The position numbers were made by a program, and so were the translations under genes. A stretch of 64,000 nt of DNA from Notospermus geniculatus (lineage: Eukaryota > Nemertea > Pilidiophora > Heteronemertea > Lineidae): assembly GCA_002633025.1 (NCBI GenBank), contig NMRB01000807.1, forward strand, positions 28,010 through 92,009, written 5' to 3'. The notes under the pieces were generated by a model. It was given only the letters and a program-made list of their open reading frames with translations, was not told the DNA's origin and searched no databases. Of the stretch, positions 47,601 through 56,517 are shown piece after piece. Numbering within the stretch: the first letter of the stretch is position 1; each line of letters starts with the position of its first letter.

Positions 47601-50600
47601 GGAACGAACTGGGCGTCAAACCATTCCAACATTTGGGAGGACCGATGACTTCCAACTGTGCATCCTTTATATACATGTATTGGAGCATTGCTTATTGTAA
47701 ATATTAATATATTAACTTGTTCACAAATTACGATTATTTACCTGGAGGTGTAAAATTTTCCAGTTTTGAAGGGCACGAAGGTGAAAAGACCTGAAGACGG
47801 AGCTGTGTTGTTTTAGCAAGTGTCGTTGTCTTGAATTCCCATGCACGAATCTCGCTATACTTTGTAAACCACAGACCTGAAATTCAAACCTTGAAATTAC
47901 TTGTCCATCTTTGTGGTTTGAAAAATTCCGATCGTTGTGTGCCCCTCTAAACATCAGTTGTAGCATAATTCAGGGTCATGATATTCACTACTACCCTTGG
48001 ACGTTTTGAACGACCAAAGTGCTGACAACTGAAAGGAAATGAAGGAAAGTGTTTCACCATTATATGTTGACTGACTAGCCAACGATATCCAGGTAAGCCC
48101 TATTGAAACCTTCACAAATTTCCTACAAGTTACATACCTGGGAAAATTATCACAGTTTTCTCTTGACTATTCGCAGATTTCGTCACCTCAGTAGCTTCGG
48201 TGAATTTTTCACCCCAACCAAAGTCACCAGCACCAATCAACTGAACTCTAGAACTGCCAGTCAATGCTACAAAAAGAAAGGGTGCCAAGGAGTAAATGAT
48301 ATTTGGAAAACAGTGCAAAACAACAGCAGAATTGCAGATCCCCTAACATGCCTAACAGCAGATGTCGAAGGAAGATCGACACAGTTACTAGATGTGTCAT
48401 CAAAGACTTCGGCCTGCCCAAGAAGTTGGCTAAATACAACATTAGAACACCGATTGAATCAATGGCAGATGACAGAACCACCTACACTCTTAGCCAAAAA
48501 GGTTCTTTAGGGGTTCTTTGTGCCACACCAGAGGAACCCTTAGGTTCTATATCGAACCTTCTGTAAAGAACCCGAGAGGGTTCCTCATAGCACCTTTCTG
48601 TCGCCAAAGAACCAATAAAGGTTCCAAGTAGAACCCTTTTCTGAAGGAAAGGTTCTATATGGAACCTCTGGGGGTTCTTAAATCAGAGGGTTCTCCTGGT
48701 GTGGCACCAAAGAACCTTTTCGGCTAAGAGTGTATAGGCCTGGTGAGATGAAAAACGTGCCAAACCAATGAGTGTGCATGAAACAAAGTTTCAGTCCTTT
48801 TTCACTTTCGGCTGATCATGTACATGTAAGTTATGATTACTCACTTCCTAATCTAAACTGACAGATGAAAGACAACGAATCACTACATTTCCTGTCGTGC
48901 CATTTCCAGTCATCACCACTCTTCTTCAGCGACACGCAATCTTCAGGAGGGGATCCCTCATCGGGCTGACCAGCAGCCCAGTTTGTGTCAGAACCAATCG
49001 TTTCACCCGTGCTCCACGTAAAAATCCCATTGGTACTTCGGTCATTCAGACCGATCCAAAATTCGGTATCGCTGTAGAAGAAAAGCAGGCTTCTTTAATT
49101 ACAGAAGACAACTCTATCACAAACACTGTGGCGAATTTAAATGTGAGAATTTAATAATAAAGATACATGTACCTTGAACCATCTAATACTTTGGTCTTAA
49201 GATTTGTGTACAGTGCTTTAGAATTCACGTTGATGAGATGGCCTCCTTTGTTAGCGCAGCTGTCTTCAGCAGCTTGCCAAGATGTCGGAGATTTGTCTGC
49301 CGTTATGCAGTAGCCATCGTGGAAAACAGCATCAGTGGGACAGGAAGGAACTGCAAAGTTTAGAAGGTGTTTGGAAATCAAGGGAGTTTTTAAATTACAG
49401 GCCGACATGTGGTACGTTCCCTTGAAATCTCTAACTGCCCTTTCTGTGTAAATGTAGAGTGGGCCTAACGTTTGACCAGACAGTCAACTGGGACCTAAAG
49501 CCTGCCGCACACTGGAGCTATCTGCTGAGCAAAAATTCATTCGAGACCGTTTGCTCAGCAGATAGCTCCAGTGTGTGGCAGGCTTTAGGTCCCAGTTGAC
49601 TGTCTGATCAAAGGTTAGGCCCACTCTAGTGTGTCAATATTGTCAACCTATTGTCCATTGTCAACCTGACAAAGGATTTCGTAAACTATTATTGTCCATA
49701 TGCGGCCAATGTATTGTTCACTCTCAGCTTGACAAAGGATTTGCCTGCCCTTGAAATTANCTTTGGTCTTAAGATTTGTGTACAGTGCTTTAGAATTCAC
49801 GTTGATGAGATGGCCTCCTTTGTTAGCGCAGCTGTCTTCAGCAGCTTGCCAAGATGTCGGAGATTTGTCTGCCGTTATGCAGTAGCCATCGTGGAAAACA
49901 GCATCAGTGGGACAGGAAGGAACTGCAAAGTTTAGAAGGTGTTTGGAAATCAATGGAATTTTTAAATTACAGGCCGACATGTGGTACGTTCCCTTGAAGT
50001 CTCTAACTGCCCTTTCTGTGTAAATGTAGAGTGGGCCTAACTTTTGACCAGACAGTCAACTGGGACCTAAAGCCTGCCGCACACTGGAGCTATCTGCTGA
50101 GCAAAAATTCATTCGAGACCGTTTGCTCAGTAGATAGCTCCAGTGTGTGGCAGGCTTTAGGTCCCAGGTGACTGTCTGATCAAAGGTTAGGCCCACTCTA
50201 GTGTGTCAATATTGTCAACCTATTGTCCATTGTCAACCTGACAAAGGATTTCGTAAACTATTATTGTCCATATGCGGCCAATGTATTGTTCACTCTCAGC
50301 TTGACAAAGGATTTGCCTGCCCTTGAAATTACGTGGGCTTTGTGAATAAGGTGCCAGGGCGGTAACTAGCTTAGGGGAGTGGGGTGCAACACACTTGTTT
50401 TTACTAGTTTGCGACTTTTGGCCATATCAGGTCAAAATCGGCAGAAAAGCATGTTTTTCGGTGACGTCTGGGGGGGGGGGCAATGAGTCTCATTGCAGCG
50501 ATCGCCGTGGTCACTGATAATCATTAGATAAACTGCATCCTACATGTAGGATGCAAAAAGTCTTTCTTTATGACGCACGAGTTGGGTTTATTTATCACGA

Positions 50601-53600
50601 ATAATCGAAGACAAATGAATTTCCAGTTTTCTCTTTACGGTTTTCAATGTACATGTAGTGCATCTTTTTATCCTAATCTAGTCTCTAATATACATTTTAT
50701 TGGACCAGACCTGAAACTTACGACTTATTTTCGTGCCATCCTGGTACGTTCTCTTCCACTCGACGTGGCCGGGGGAGGCGGAGAAGCTTCTTAGTTGACC
50801 ATTAATACTCTTGTCGATATTTGAATACCTCGAACAGGACAAGTAGCTTTTCACCGGAGAGACCACTCGAACCGGCAGGGAGGCAGTCTCACTTCTGTCA
50901 CCAGCAGTAGGTGTCGTTCTTAGTAAATAAGCACCAGTATGAAGGAAATTATAGGTGAAACTCGGCTCTCTCGTCGTAAAGACAGTCGATGAGGTATATG
51001 CTCCTCTCACAGACCATGCATAGGACAAAGGAGCTTCTAGGGAACTTGTGACTGTGAATGTGAATGAGGAAGGTGTTGGAATGATCGGAACAGCTCCGAA
51101 GTTGATCCCCGCCTTGACGGCAAATACACCACTCAAGTATTTCTTGCTGCAGAGTGCAGCCCCATTGTTGGGCTCGCTCGCGGATAATAAGTTTGGGCAG
51201 GAGCACGAGGTTTTGACCGTCCTGGCATCGACCCCACAGGCGCAGTTGTTGTTGTAGATGACAGCGTTGGCATGATTCTTCCGAAAGCAATGATCATTGC
51301 ATTGTTTCTTGGTGCTGCCCTTGGGTGCACTCGTGTCCACGTAGAATATAGGTATCGTGAGCCCAGTGTCTTCATCAAGGTGGCAAGAAACAAAGTCAGC
51401 TGGTACTGAAACGAGATTAGTGACACTGATACATGTACTACAGTGTGACTTTCATGACGAGTCGAGCTTTCACGAATACACGTCGAGTTTTGATTTGAAT
51501 CTACATGAAGTTAGGGGCTTGGTTATCGAGCACATGATAGGGAAGCCAGATTCAGGTACGCTTTACCCAGTTCCTGGCACTGTTATCATTAATTGGCTAT
51601 GTAACAAATATCAATGAATTACTCAATGTTGTTAAAATGAATGGAAAATGTCACAAAACTAAACTAAGATGAACAAAAACCTACGGCTAGGATGGTTAGG
51701 CTAAAAAATAATCGTGCTACAGATAGAGGCATACATTGTCGTATTCGTGGAGTATTCCGTAGTCTTTCCAATGTGTCGCGGATCCACTTCTTGTGTATTT
51801 CTCTACCATTCAGAAAACTGTATAGTGAGACTTGAGCAGGACACGCACGGCTGTCGTATGCGATGGTAATGGGTTTTTTGTGAGAAAATTTGTAAATCAA
51901 ACAAGATAACTTGACAATACTCACAACATCCAATTGATTTTTTACCATGGCCAAGAAATCTACACCTGGACGCTGTAGGCTGTCTTGGTCCGGTTGTCGC
52001 ATTGTCTGTCACGCCTGTACTGTGATTTGGGCCTCTAGACGATGTTGGGGATCTTCTGCTCCCTTTTTGAGGGCGATGTGGTGGAGCTGGTGGTGTAGGC
52101 TGAGGTGGTATCCAATCTCTATCTCTGTCCGTGTAATCGGCTGGGATAGTCCTCTCTGTATACAATCCCACTGGTCCAGGATGATCATCGGTTCCTCGTG
52201 ATGAGAAGCTCGGTGAAATATCAGGCTTTCTTGATGTTTTTCCGCCAGGTGTCATGATACCCAACAACCTGCGTCCTGCTGGGTGAAGTCGCCGCCGCAG
52301 TGTAAGTCTATGAAATTGTCTATGGGCTTGCCTTTCACGTTTACGAATCTCTCTACGAGGATTAGCTATACCTGCCCCTTTCGTTTTGCTAAGCACTGTA
52401 GTTGTTACTGGTGAAATCAACGCATTGTTTTGCAATGTCACTTTGTTATGAAGCTTTACTTGGTGACGTGCAGNCTTCTGCGCCTAGCGGTGAGTTCGGG
52501 AACCAAACTATACGATAGTGAGTCTTGAGCAGGTCATGCACGGTTGTCGTATGCGATGGTGATGTTTTTTGTGACATAATTTGAAAATCAAACAAGATAA
52601 CTTGACAATACTCACAACATCCAATTGATTTTTTACCATGGCCAAGAAATCTACACCTGGATGCTGCAGGCTGTCTTGGTCCGGTTGTCGCATTGTCTGT
52701 CACGCCTGTACTGTGATTTGGGTCTCTAGACGATGTTGGGGATCTTCTGCTCCCTTTTTGAGGGCGATGTGGTGGAGCTGGTGGTGTAGGCTGAGGTGGT
52801 ATCCAATCTCTATCTCTGTCCGTGTAATCGGCTGGGATCGTCCTCTCTGTATACAACCCCACTGGTCCAGGATGATCATCGGTTCCTTGTGATGAGAAGC
52901 TCGGTGAAATATCAGGCTTTCTTGATGTTTTTCCGCCAGGTGTCATTTTACCCAACAACCTGCGTCCTGCTGGGTGAAGTCGCCACCGCAGTGTAAGTCT
53001 ATGAAATTGTCTATGGGCTTGCCTTTCACGTTTACGAATCTCTCTACGAGGATTAGCTATACCTGCCCCTTTCGTTTTGCTAAGCACTGTAGTTGTTACT
53101 GGTGAAATCAACGCATTGTTTTGCAATGTCACTTTGTTATGAAGCTTTACTTGGTGACGTGCAGAGGCTAGGAATGAAATAAAAATCAACCAACCAAAAG
53201 TCAGATAGGTTAAATGAATCGAAAGCAGGAATAAGATCCAAGGCTCAATTTTGTCAACATAAATAAAGCGAGGATGTGAGAAAAGTGCAGTTATATGGTG
53301 AGGTGGAATGGACACAGGCCTACATATGTATGTCAATCTTATTTCTAACCATGGATTTCTGATCGCCAATCGGTTATTTCGATTGTTTTATCATAGATTT
53401 GTAGACATCTTTAAAAACCTTCAAGCCAGTAAATTCCAGACTTCGATTCTTTGCTTGAAAAAGGGAAGCCATCTTACCACAAACGAATTCTGATTCGGCA
53501 GCCTTCTTTATAAGTAATCCCTGAATAGCTGATGGTTTGTTGCAACTCGTTGCGTCCGAGTTCTTGAATATCTGCTCGTTTTTTGTAAGCCATCTTTTTA

Positions 53601-55743
53601 GCCAAAGGAGATCACAGTCACACGTCCACTTATTCTCTGCAATATCACTGAAAAATAAACCGAAGAATTTAAATGTTTCACAACTTAGTTCTACACAAAC
53701 AATTTATCGGAATCAGTCATCCTGAAGTGACCCCAGGGACATGAATTGGGTAAAAATATAAGTGTTCGTAACTTACGAACATTTATATTTTTACCGGTCT
53801 CAAGAACTGACTGTGAAGGTGTGGCTTTATGGAATAGGATACGGGTTTTTTGGGGGAAAAAACGTATATCCTATTCCATAAAGCCACACTCTCAGAGTCA
53901 GTTCTTAACATGAAGCGCGAATGCCTGCCGGGGCCAGGTAAAATACTGCTTGCCATGTGAAACGCTTCCTTCAGAATATTAAAAACCGATCTCTGACATG
54001 TTGGTGGAAAACTAGGGTGGTTTTGAGACAGACTTACAGTGAATGCAACGAAATTTACATAAATACAATACATGTAATATACTCACAGATGGTTTAATGA
54101 TGTCAAGGGTTGAAAAATGCCGTCGGGAAGGGTGGTTAAGTCATTGGTGTAGAGTTCTCTGGAAAACATAATGATGCAACTATTACATCATAATGAACAA
54201 GACAAGTACATGTATTACATCATGATGCAACAGACAACTATTACATAGTACAAGAAGACAACTATTACATCATGATGCAACAAGACAAACTTTATACTAC
54301 AAACAGATGATCTTGGACGAATCGCGAAGTATAAAAGGAAACATTAAAAAGTGTTGTGTCTTCAAAACTTGATTGATTTACACTAAGATACATGTAACGC
54401 GTCTTTGTAACGTTTGTAAAACACCTCCACATAAAGTAATTTATCAATGAACCATTTTAGTCATGCCATGTACGTACGTACACCGGTAGAGCACATGGAG
54501 GATATTGAGAGGGATTTCATTCAAATCATTCTAGGCCTTTTGTGACCCCATGGGGTGATATGTGCTAATTTTGGATCACTGCACAAATGAGAATTCTTCC
54601 ATGGCTGAGACCCACATTTATAAAATCAAAATATAACGATAAATCATGAATCAAATGTACAGATCGACAAAAGGGACTGTGTCAAATGCCTTTTTCGATT
54701 GATCATGAAATGTGATTGCAAAATTAAATCTATTTCAGTTCGTTTGGCAAATATGTATAGCGGATTCACCCGTGTGATCGTGGGTGGAATGCTAAATTTC
54801 CTGGTAAATCGGAACCATCAGTGATACGAGATATTTTAAGTCTTCACAGACAGCGGGCCCTTTTAATGGCCATACGGTCCAAAAGCTTTGCAAGCTTTCT
54901 GTACTTCTCATACCGATGAAAAATAAAGTATTGTATTGTATTGTATTATATCTTATTTGACATTGAGATGGTCGAAACTTTGTTATTCTTTAACACAACT
55001 GCAAAGCTTGCAGATGGCCGTGCGAAAAGAGCATGCGTCCAAAATTTGAATGTTGTCGTGTTTTATTGCATGACAGATCTTTAAAAAGCCCAGGAAAAGT
55101 TTAGTCAAAATGGCCAACGGACACATAATCATGAGTTGCGCTGATAGTTAATTATAAGTCACATTTATAAATGTACATGTAATTGGAAATGTAGGCGTCA
55201 ATGTTTTAATTACAGCCTGGTAAAATACCTGTTTCAAGGACACTATTTACAAAACACTAACAGATTTTTTTTCTTCAAATTGCTTTTGCTAGCTCGTAAC
55301 GCAGTTCAAATAATGTCGTTACCTCCAGCGAAATTCGCCTACAAACAAAGGTTGCTGAGCGTGTTCGCCGATCAATGAGGAATCTACTAACCTAAAGCTA
55401 GCGTAGGCCTACCTTTCATCAGCAATTTCACTCGTTGGCATGGAAACTAATACTAATGCCCCTAAAACTAATACTGTTACGTGTTTGTGTCCTCCCAGAT
55501 AGGTACAAAATCGAGAGGTTCGAAATGTGGGATGATAAAATTGATCTTCTCGTTTTTGTAGCTCAGTTGCTTTCCAGGCCAACTGCCCCGAACTGTCTAC
55601 TTCAGGTTCAACAAAGTCAATCCTTCACTAATAATGCTCACGTCAGTATCATGTAAATATCATTTACTTACAGTTTCTGTAGTTTGGTGAAGGCACTGAA
55701 CGCATTCGGGACCAAGGTTGATATGGAGTTGCGTCCAAGTAAC
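28905..55743 (-). CDS. PKD1: Polycystin-1 (PKD1 type), 35 exons seen, 5' end and pore exon missing
   Basis: A giant membrane receptor/channel subunit that in animals pairs with polycystin-2 and acts at cilia and cell contacts. Exons, minus strand: 55743-55672, 54158-54087, 53647-53478, 53167-52616, 51405-50722, 49350-49173, 49071-48845, 48266-48138, 47876-47742, 47509-42897, 42790-42644, 42462-41828, 40730-40439, 40073-39160, 38925-38673, 38505-38310, 38181-37873, 37480-37146, 36358-36257, 36001-35846, 35614-35415, 35208-35014, 34804-34625, 34518-34346, 34254-34028, 33798-33691, 33577-33333, 32993-32869, 32763-32610, 32087-31962, 31821-31730, 31612-31527, 31129-30845, 30519-30385, 29615-28905. 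Phases agree throughout, giving 4403 residues. LRR, WSC, PKD, C-type lectin, REJ, GPS and PLAT in this order identify PKD1 rather than PKD1L or sperm REJ proteins. LRRNT and signal peptide were not found, nor an S6 exon. Confidence 0.9.
29667..29667. other. Single N in the last polycystin intron: probable sequence gap
   Basis: No duplicated flank is visible here, unlike at the other three Ns. The S6/pore-encoding exon expected between 30385 and 29615 is not present in any minus-strand frame, so it may be lost in this gap. Confidence 0.5.
30385..32993 (-). other. Polycystin (TOP) domain and S1-S5 of polycystin-1 (seven exons)
   Basis: The exons encode WSWLELVAVPYVHSQG and LGAVRLKQIRG, the two-Cys loop (NCSVTVSDI, DSCYGSGD), YHRYGGGGYIQTL, NWIGGRTKAVFIDFTVYNAN, then helices including LLIPFFIYLLVHVSL and LNAVMLFILFCK, and finally LTRLLWIFLLFIVLWLVYGM (S5). 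The order matches the polycystin channel fold. The sequence then stops short of the pore helix and S6. Confidence 0.88.
30730..30821. mobile_element. GGGGCCGTATGCATAAA-type foldback MITE, copy 3
   Basis: The ends are ggggccgtatgcataaatct and the complement ttatgcatacggcccc, around tcttaagtgtaa/ttacacttaaga arms. It lies in a polycystin intron. Confidence 0.85.
36690..36842. mobile_element. Foldback MITE in a polycystin intron
   Basis: Ends cggcggtgacagactggcgc and gcgccagtctgccaccgc, followed inward by gtaagcaacgcgtc and its diverged partner. It abuts a second, different element at 36847. Confidence 0.75.
36847..36995. mobile_element. Foldback MITE adjoining the previous one
   Basis: Ends aggctgggcgcacaatgacg and gtccttgtgcgccta, with the inner arms ggcaaatc/gatttgcc, ggggtgtttata/tttacacccct and gttgactgaccc/gggtcaatcgac. 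Confidence 0.8.
37873..38505 (-). other. First membrane segment and PLAT domain of polycystin-1 (exons 38505-38310, 38181-37873)
   Basis: The first exon has the helix VAIALCGAVLLLYIIVLIWA, then KRD and the PLAT opening RYEVTVYTGMMPGAG. The second has VGLKLYGDLAKGD, DIWQIRVWHDNTGRHPSWFL and HWYFPVESWL. PLAT/LH2 domains bind lipids and other proteins on the cytoplasmic face. Confidence 0.92.
38673..38925 (-). other. GPS autoproteolysis motif of polycystin-1
   Basis: The exon contains CQYYDTDRETWSNSGCEPLP and VCRCNHLTAFGASVLV. The HLT tripeptide at the cleavage point is intact, as are the four Cys, so self-cleavage is expected. Confidence 0.9.
40288..40383. mobile_element. GAGTTTTCGCAAAGCCCCCGAAA-type MITE, fragment in a REJ intron
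   Basis: It shares tcgtggcatcgaacaatggg and ggcgtttcgaggcctttgc with the copies at 26453-27598. The left end is truncated. Confidence 0.65.
40850..41762. mobile_element. Near-complete 0.9-kb palindrome in a REJ intron
   Basis: The left arm begins gtacaggcattggcagatgt and the right arm ends with its complement. Matching continues inward through caaaattttgatgcag, agattttttctgacaagc and ggtgttgattttcgag and again around gtggttactgagatatttg near the centre. Almost the whole segment can fold on itself. It is AT-rich and non-coding. Confidence 0.85.
42897..47509 (-). other. Giant 4.6-kb exon: Cys-rich module and about 12 PKD repeats of polycystin-1
   Basis: The exon opens with a Cys-rich LDL-A-like segment (CPRKPECPRYQQLCQLDNSC) and a divergent region. 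It then encodes about twelve PKD repeats, each with a Y-x-W-x-F/I strand and an F...G-x-Y-x-V end (for example LDFSWEFGDGTATQ, VFYSWVFGDGSTVD, VGYDWDFADGTKL). It ends inside the REJ region (YTAKYRWTIYITASCGSLNA). PKD repeats unfold reversibly under force and give the protein its mechanical length. No intron interrupts the array. Confidence 0.92.
47742..48266 (-). other. Region between lectin domain and PKD array of polycystin-1 (exons 48266-48138, 47876-47742)
   Basis: Two phase-1 exons encode about 88 residues, including VIIFPGLWFTKYSEIRAWEF and LRLQVFSPSC. The IFPGLWF...WEF...LQVxxP-C pattern is what I recall from polycystin-1/REJ proteins in this position. It runs into the Cys-rich start of the giant exon. 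Confidence 0.7.
48485..48732. mobile_element. CACTCTTAGCC...GGCTAAGAGTG MITE with TA target duplication
   Basis: The ends are cactcttagccaaaaaggtt and aaccttttcggctaagagtg, flanked on both sides by TA. The interior repeats ggttc/gaacc words. TA duplication points to a Tc1/mariner-type origin. It lies in a polycystin intron. Confidence 0.85.
48845..49350 (-). other. C-type lectin domain of polycystin-1 (exons 49350-49173 and 49071-48845)
   Basis: The first exon has CPTDAVFHDGYCI and WQAAEDSCANKGGHLINVNS. The second has FWIGLNDRSTNGIFTWSTGE, NWAAGQPDEGS, DCVSLKK and SLSFICQF, covering the conserved Cys and the WIGL motif. The calcium/sugar site reads QPD, the galactose-type variant, with WHD where WND is usual, so calcium binding may be weakened. 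Confidence 0.9.
49500..49587. mobile_element. MITE family B, copy in a polycystin intron
   Basis: agcctgccgcacactggagc...gctccagtgtgtggcaggct with the tatctgctgagcaaa core. It is surrounded by a further inverted repeat (gtgggcctaacgtttgacca / tgatcaaaggttaggcccac), so the element is nested in a larger foldback. The copy at 50071-50160 is its duplicate in the haplotype join. Confidence 0.75.
49761..50331 (-). pseudogene. Duplicate of the first C-type lectin exon and its flank (probable other haplotype)
   Basis: The segment repeats 49189-49759 almost exactly. It begins right after the N at 49760 inside the exon, so the exon copy (49922-49761) has an acceptor but no donor. It includes a second copy of the family B foldback. 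Confidence 0.75.
50071..50160. mobile_element. MITE family B, duplicate copy
   Basis: It belongs to the repeated 571-bp block 49761-50331 and differs from 49500-49587 by single bases only (for example cagtagatagctcc). Confidence 0.7.
50722..51405 (-). other. WSC domain and first PKD repeat of polycystin-1
   Basis: The acceptor is aatctcgtttcag. The WSC part contains the Cys series in KKQCNDHCFRKN, NNCACG, TSCSCPN and ALCSKKY. It is followed by an Ig-like PKD repeat with APLSYAWSVRG and FLHTGAYLLRTTPTAGDRSE. The donor is gtaagtttc. The WSC-PKD pairing is typical of PKD1. Confidence 0.85.
51925..52473 (-). pseudogene. Second copy of the linker exon, truncated at an N (probable other haplotype)
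   Basis: It is nearly identical to 52616-53167, with a few substitutions (RRRLHPAG against RWRLHPAG, LLGIM against LLGKM, FSSRGTDD against FSSQGTDD). It stops at the N at 52474, three bases short of the exon start, and so lacks an acceptor. It is best read as an allelic duplicate created in assembly, not a real second exon. Confidence 0.65.
52616..53167 (-). other. Arg/Pro-rich disordered linker exon of polycystin-1 (copy 2)
   Basis: The exon is 552 nt (184 codons), starts after cattcctag and ends at TGTT with a gtgagt donor; both sides are phase 1. It encodes a basic, Pro-rich, low-complexity segment (for example PPQPTPPAPPHRPQKGSRR) that ends SIGC before the WSC domain. No domain is recognised. 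It could be skipped without a frame change. It is duplicated at 51925-52473 by an assembly join. Confidence 0.6.
53749..53907. mobile_element. Two adjacent foldbacks in a polycystin intron
   Basis: A short palindrome, ggtaaaaatataagtgttcg with its inverse, spans 53749-53795. A second, caagaactgactgtgaaggt / gtggctttatggaataggat with inverse arms, spans 53802-53907. Confidence 0.7.
54840..54955 (+). repeat. Possible retroelement 3' tail ending in (TATTG)n
   Basis: The segment ends gaaaaataaagtattgtattgtattgtatta, a polyadenylation-like signal followed by short TATTG repeats, as at the 3' end of non-LTR retrotransposons or their SINEs. No body of the element is recognised. Confidence 0.35.
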
Positions 55744-56342
55744 CTACAAAAAACAACCCGAAATATAAAAAAACATGTTAGGGTAGTTGGAAACATGTTA
55801 AAGAGGGACTCATTTGATAATATTTCAAAATGGGGCTCCAAATATCTTCCATCAAATATTAAAATACTTCTAGACTTAATATGTCACTGGTTGCAATGCC
55901 GACAAATCCAGTCTCAAAATCTATAACTCTATGTTCTGGATATCTATTCATTCCCCAATAAAAATCGACGTTTAAAAAGTATAATTTTCAGTCAATAAAT
56001 ATCACAATTTGTATTTGAATAACTAAATCGATATATTGAGTAGGCCTAAATGGTCTCCTCCCCCATGAATACTTGAATACAACAGAAAAGTTTTGGTCCA
56101 ATATCCGCTGTTCGCTTTGATCTATACATCAGTTTCATGCTGTAGCTACTTTGTTCTCCTCTGAAGGTTACAGAGAAGATGTGCTAACTGGTGTAAAAAA
56201 ACTTGATCGGAACAGTGTCAGACTTAAGTGAGTAAGTCCGAAGACATTCTAAAGACTTCACAAACGACGAATGCCATACTCTATCTCTTTAAAATGGAGT
56301 AAAAATTCTATTTCCAAAATGAATTTTTTTAATCTTAAACCT

Positions 56343-56517
56343 TGTTCACACTGCAGGCGCTGTGCGATCTGAACAAAGGATTAAAGCCTTCTTATCTTAC
56401 CTCATCGCGTCGCACGCAAGTGTGAACAGCTACATGTACATGTATAGGCTTAACAGTGGAAACAATCAGGCGCAAAAAATTTCGCATCGCACCGCGCCTG
56501 CAGTGTGAACAAGGCTT
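56343..56517. mobile_element. TTGTTCACACTGCAGGCGC MITE
   Basis: Ends ccttgttcacactgcaggcg and cgcctgcagtgtgaacaagg, with gtgcgatc/gcatcgcac inner words. Non-coding. Confidence 0.8.

Larger units (their letters stand above)
53478..55743 (-). other. Leucine-rich repeats and LRR C-terminal cap of polycystin-1
   Basis: Two exons of exactly 72 nt (55743-55672 and 54158-54087), both in phase 2, each encode one LRR: NSISTLVPNAFSAFTKLQKL and LYTNDLTTLPDGIFQPLTSL. They join in frame to 53647-53478, which encodes a classic LRRCT cap (NKWTCDCDLLWLKRWL, then later Cys at SCNKP and FVC). Human PKD1 likewise has few LRRs between its caps. An LRRNT exon must lie further upstream but was not identified. Confidence 0.85.
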
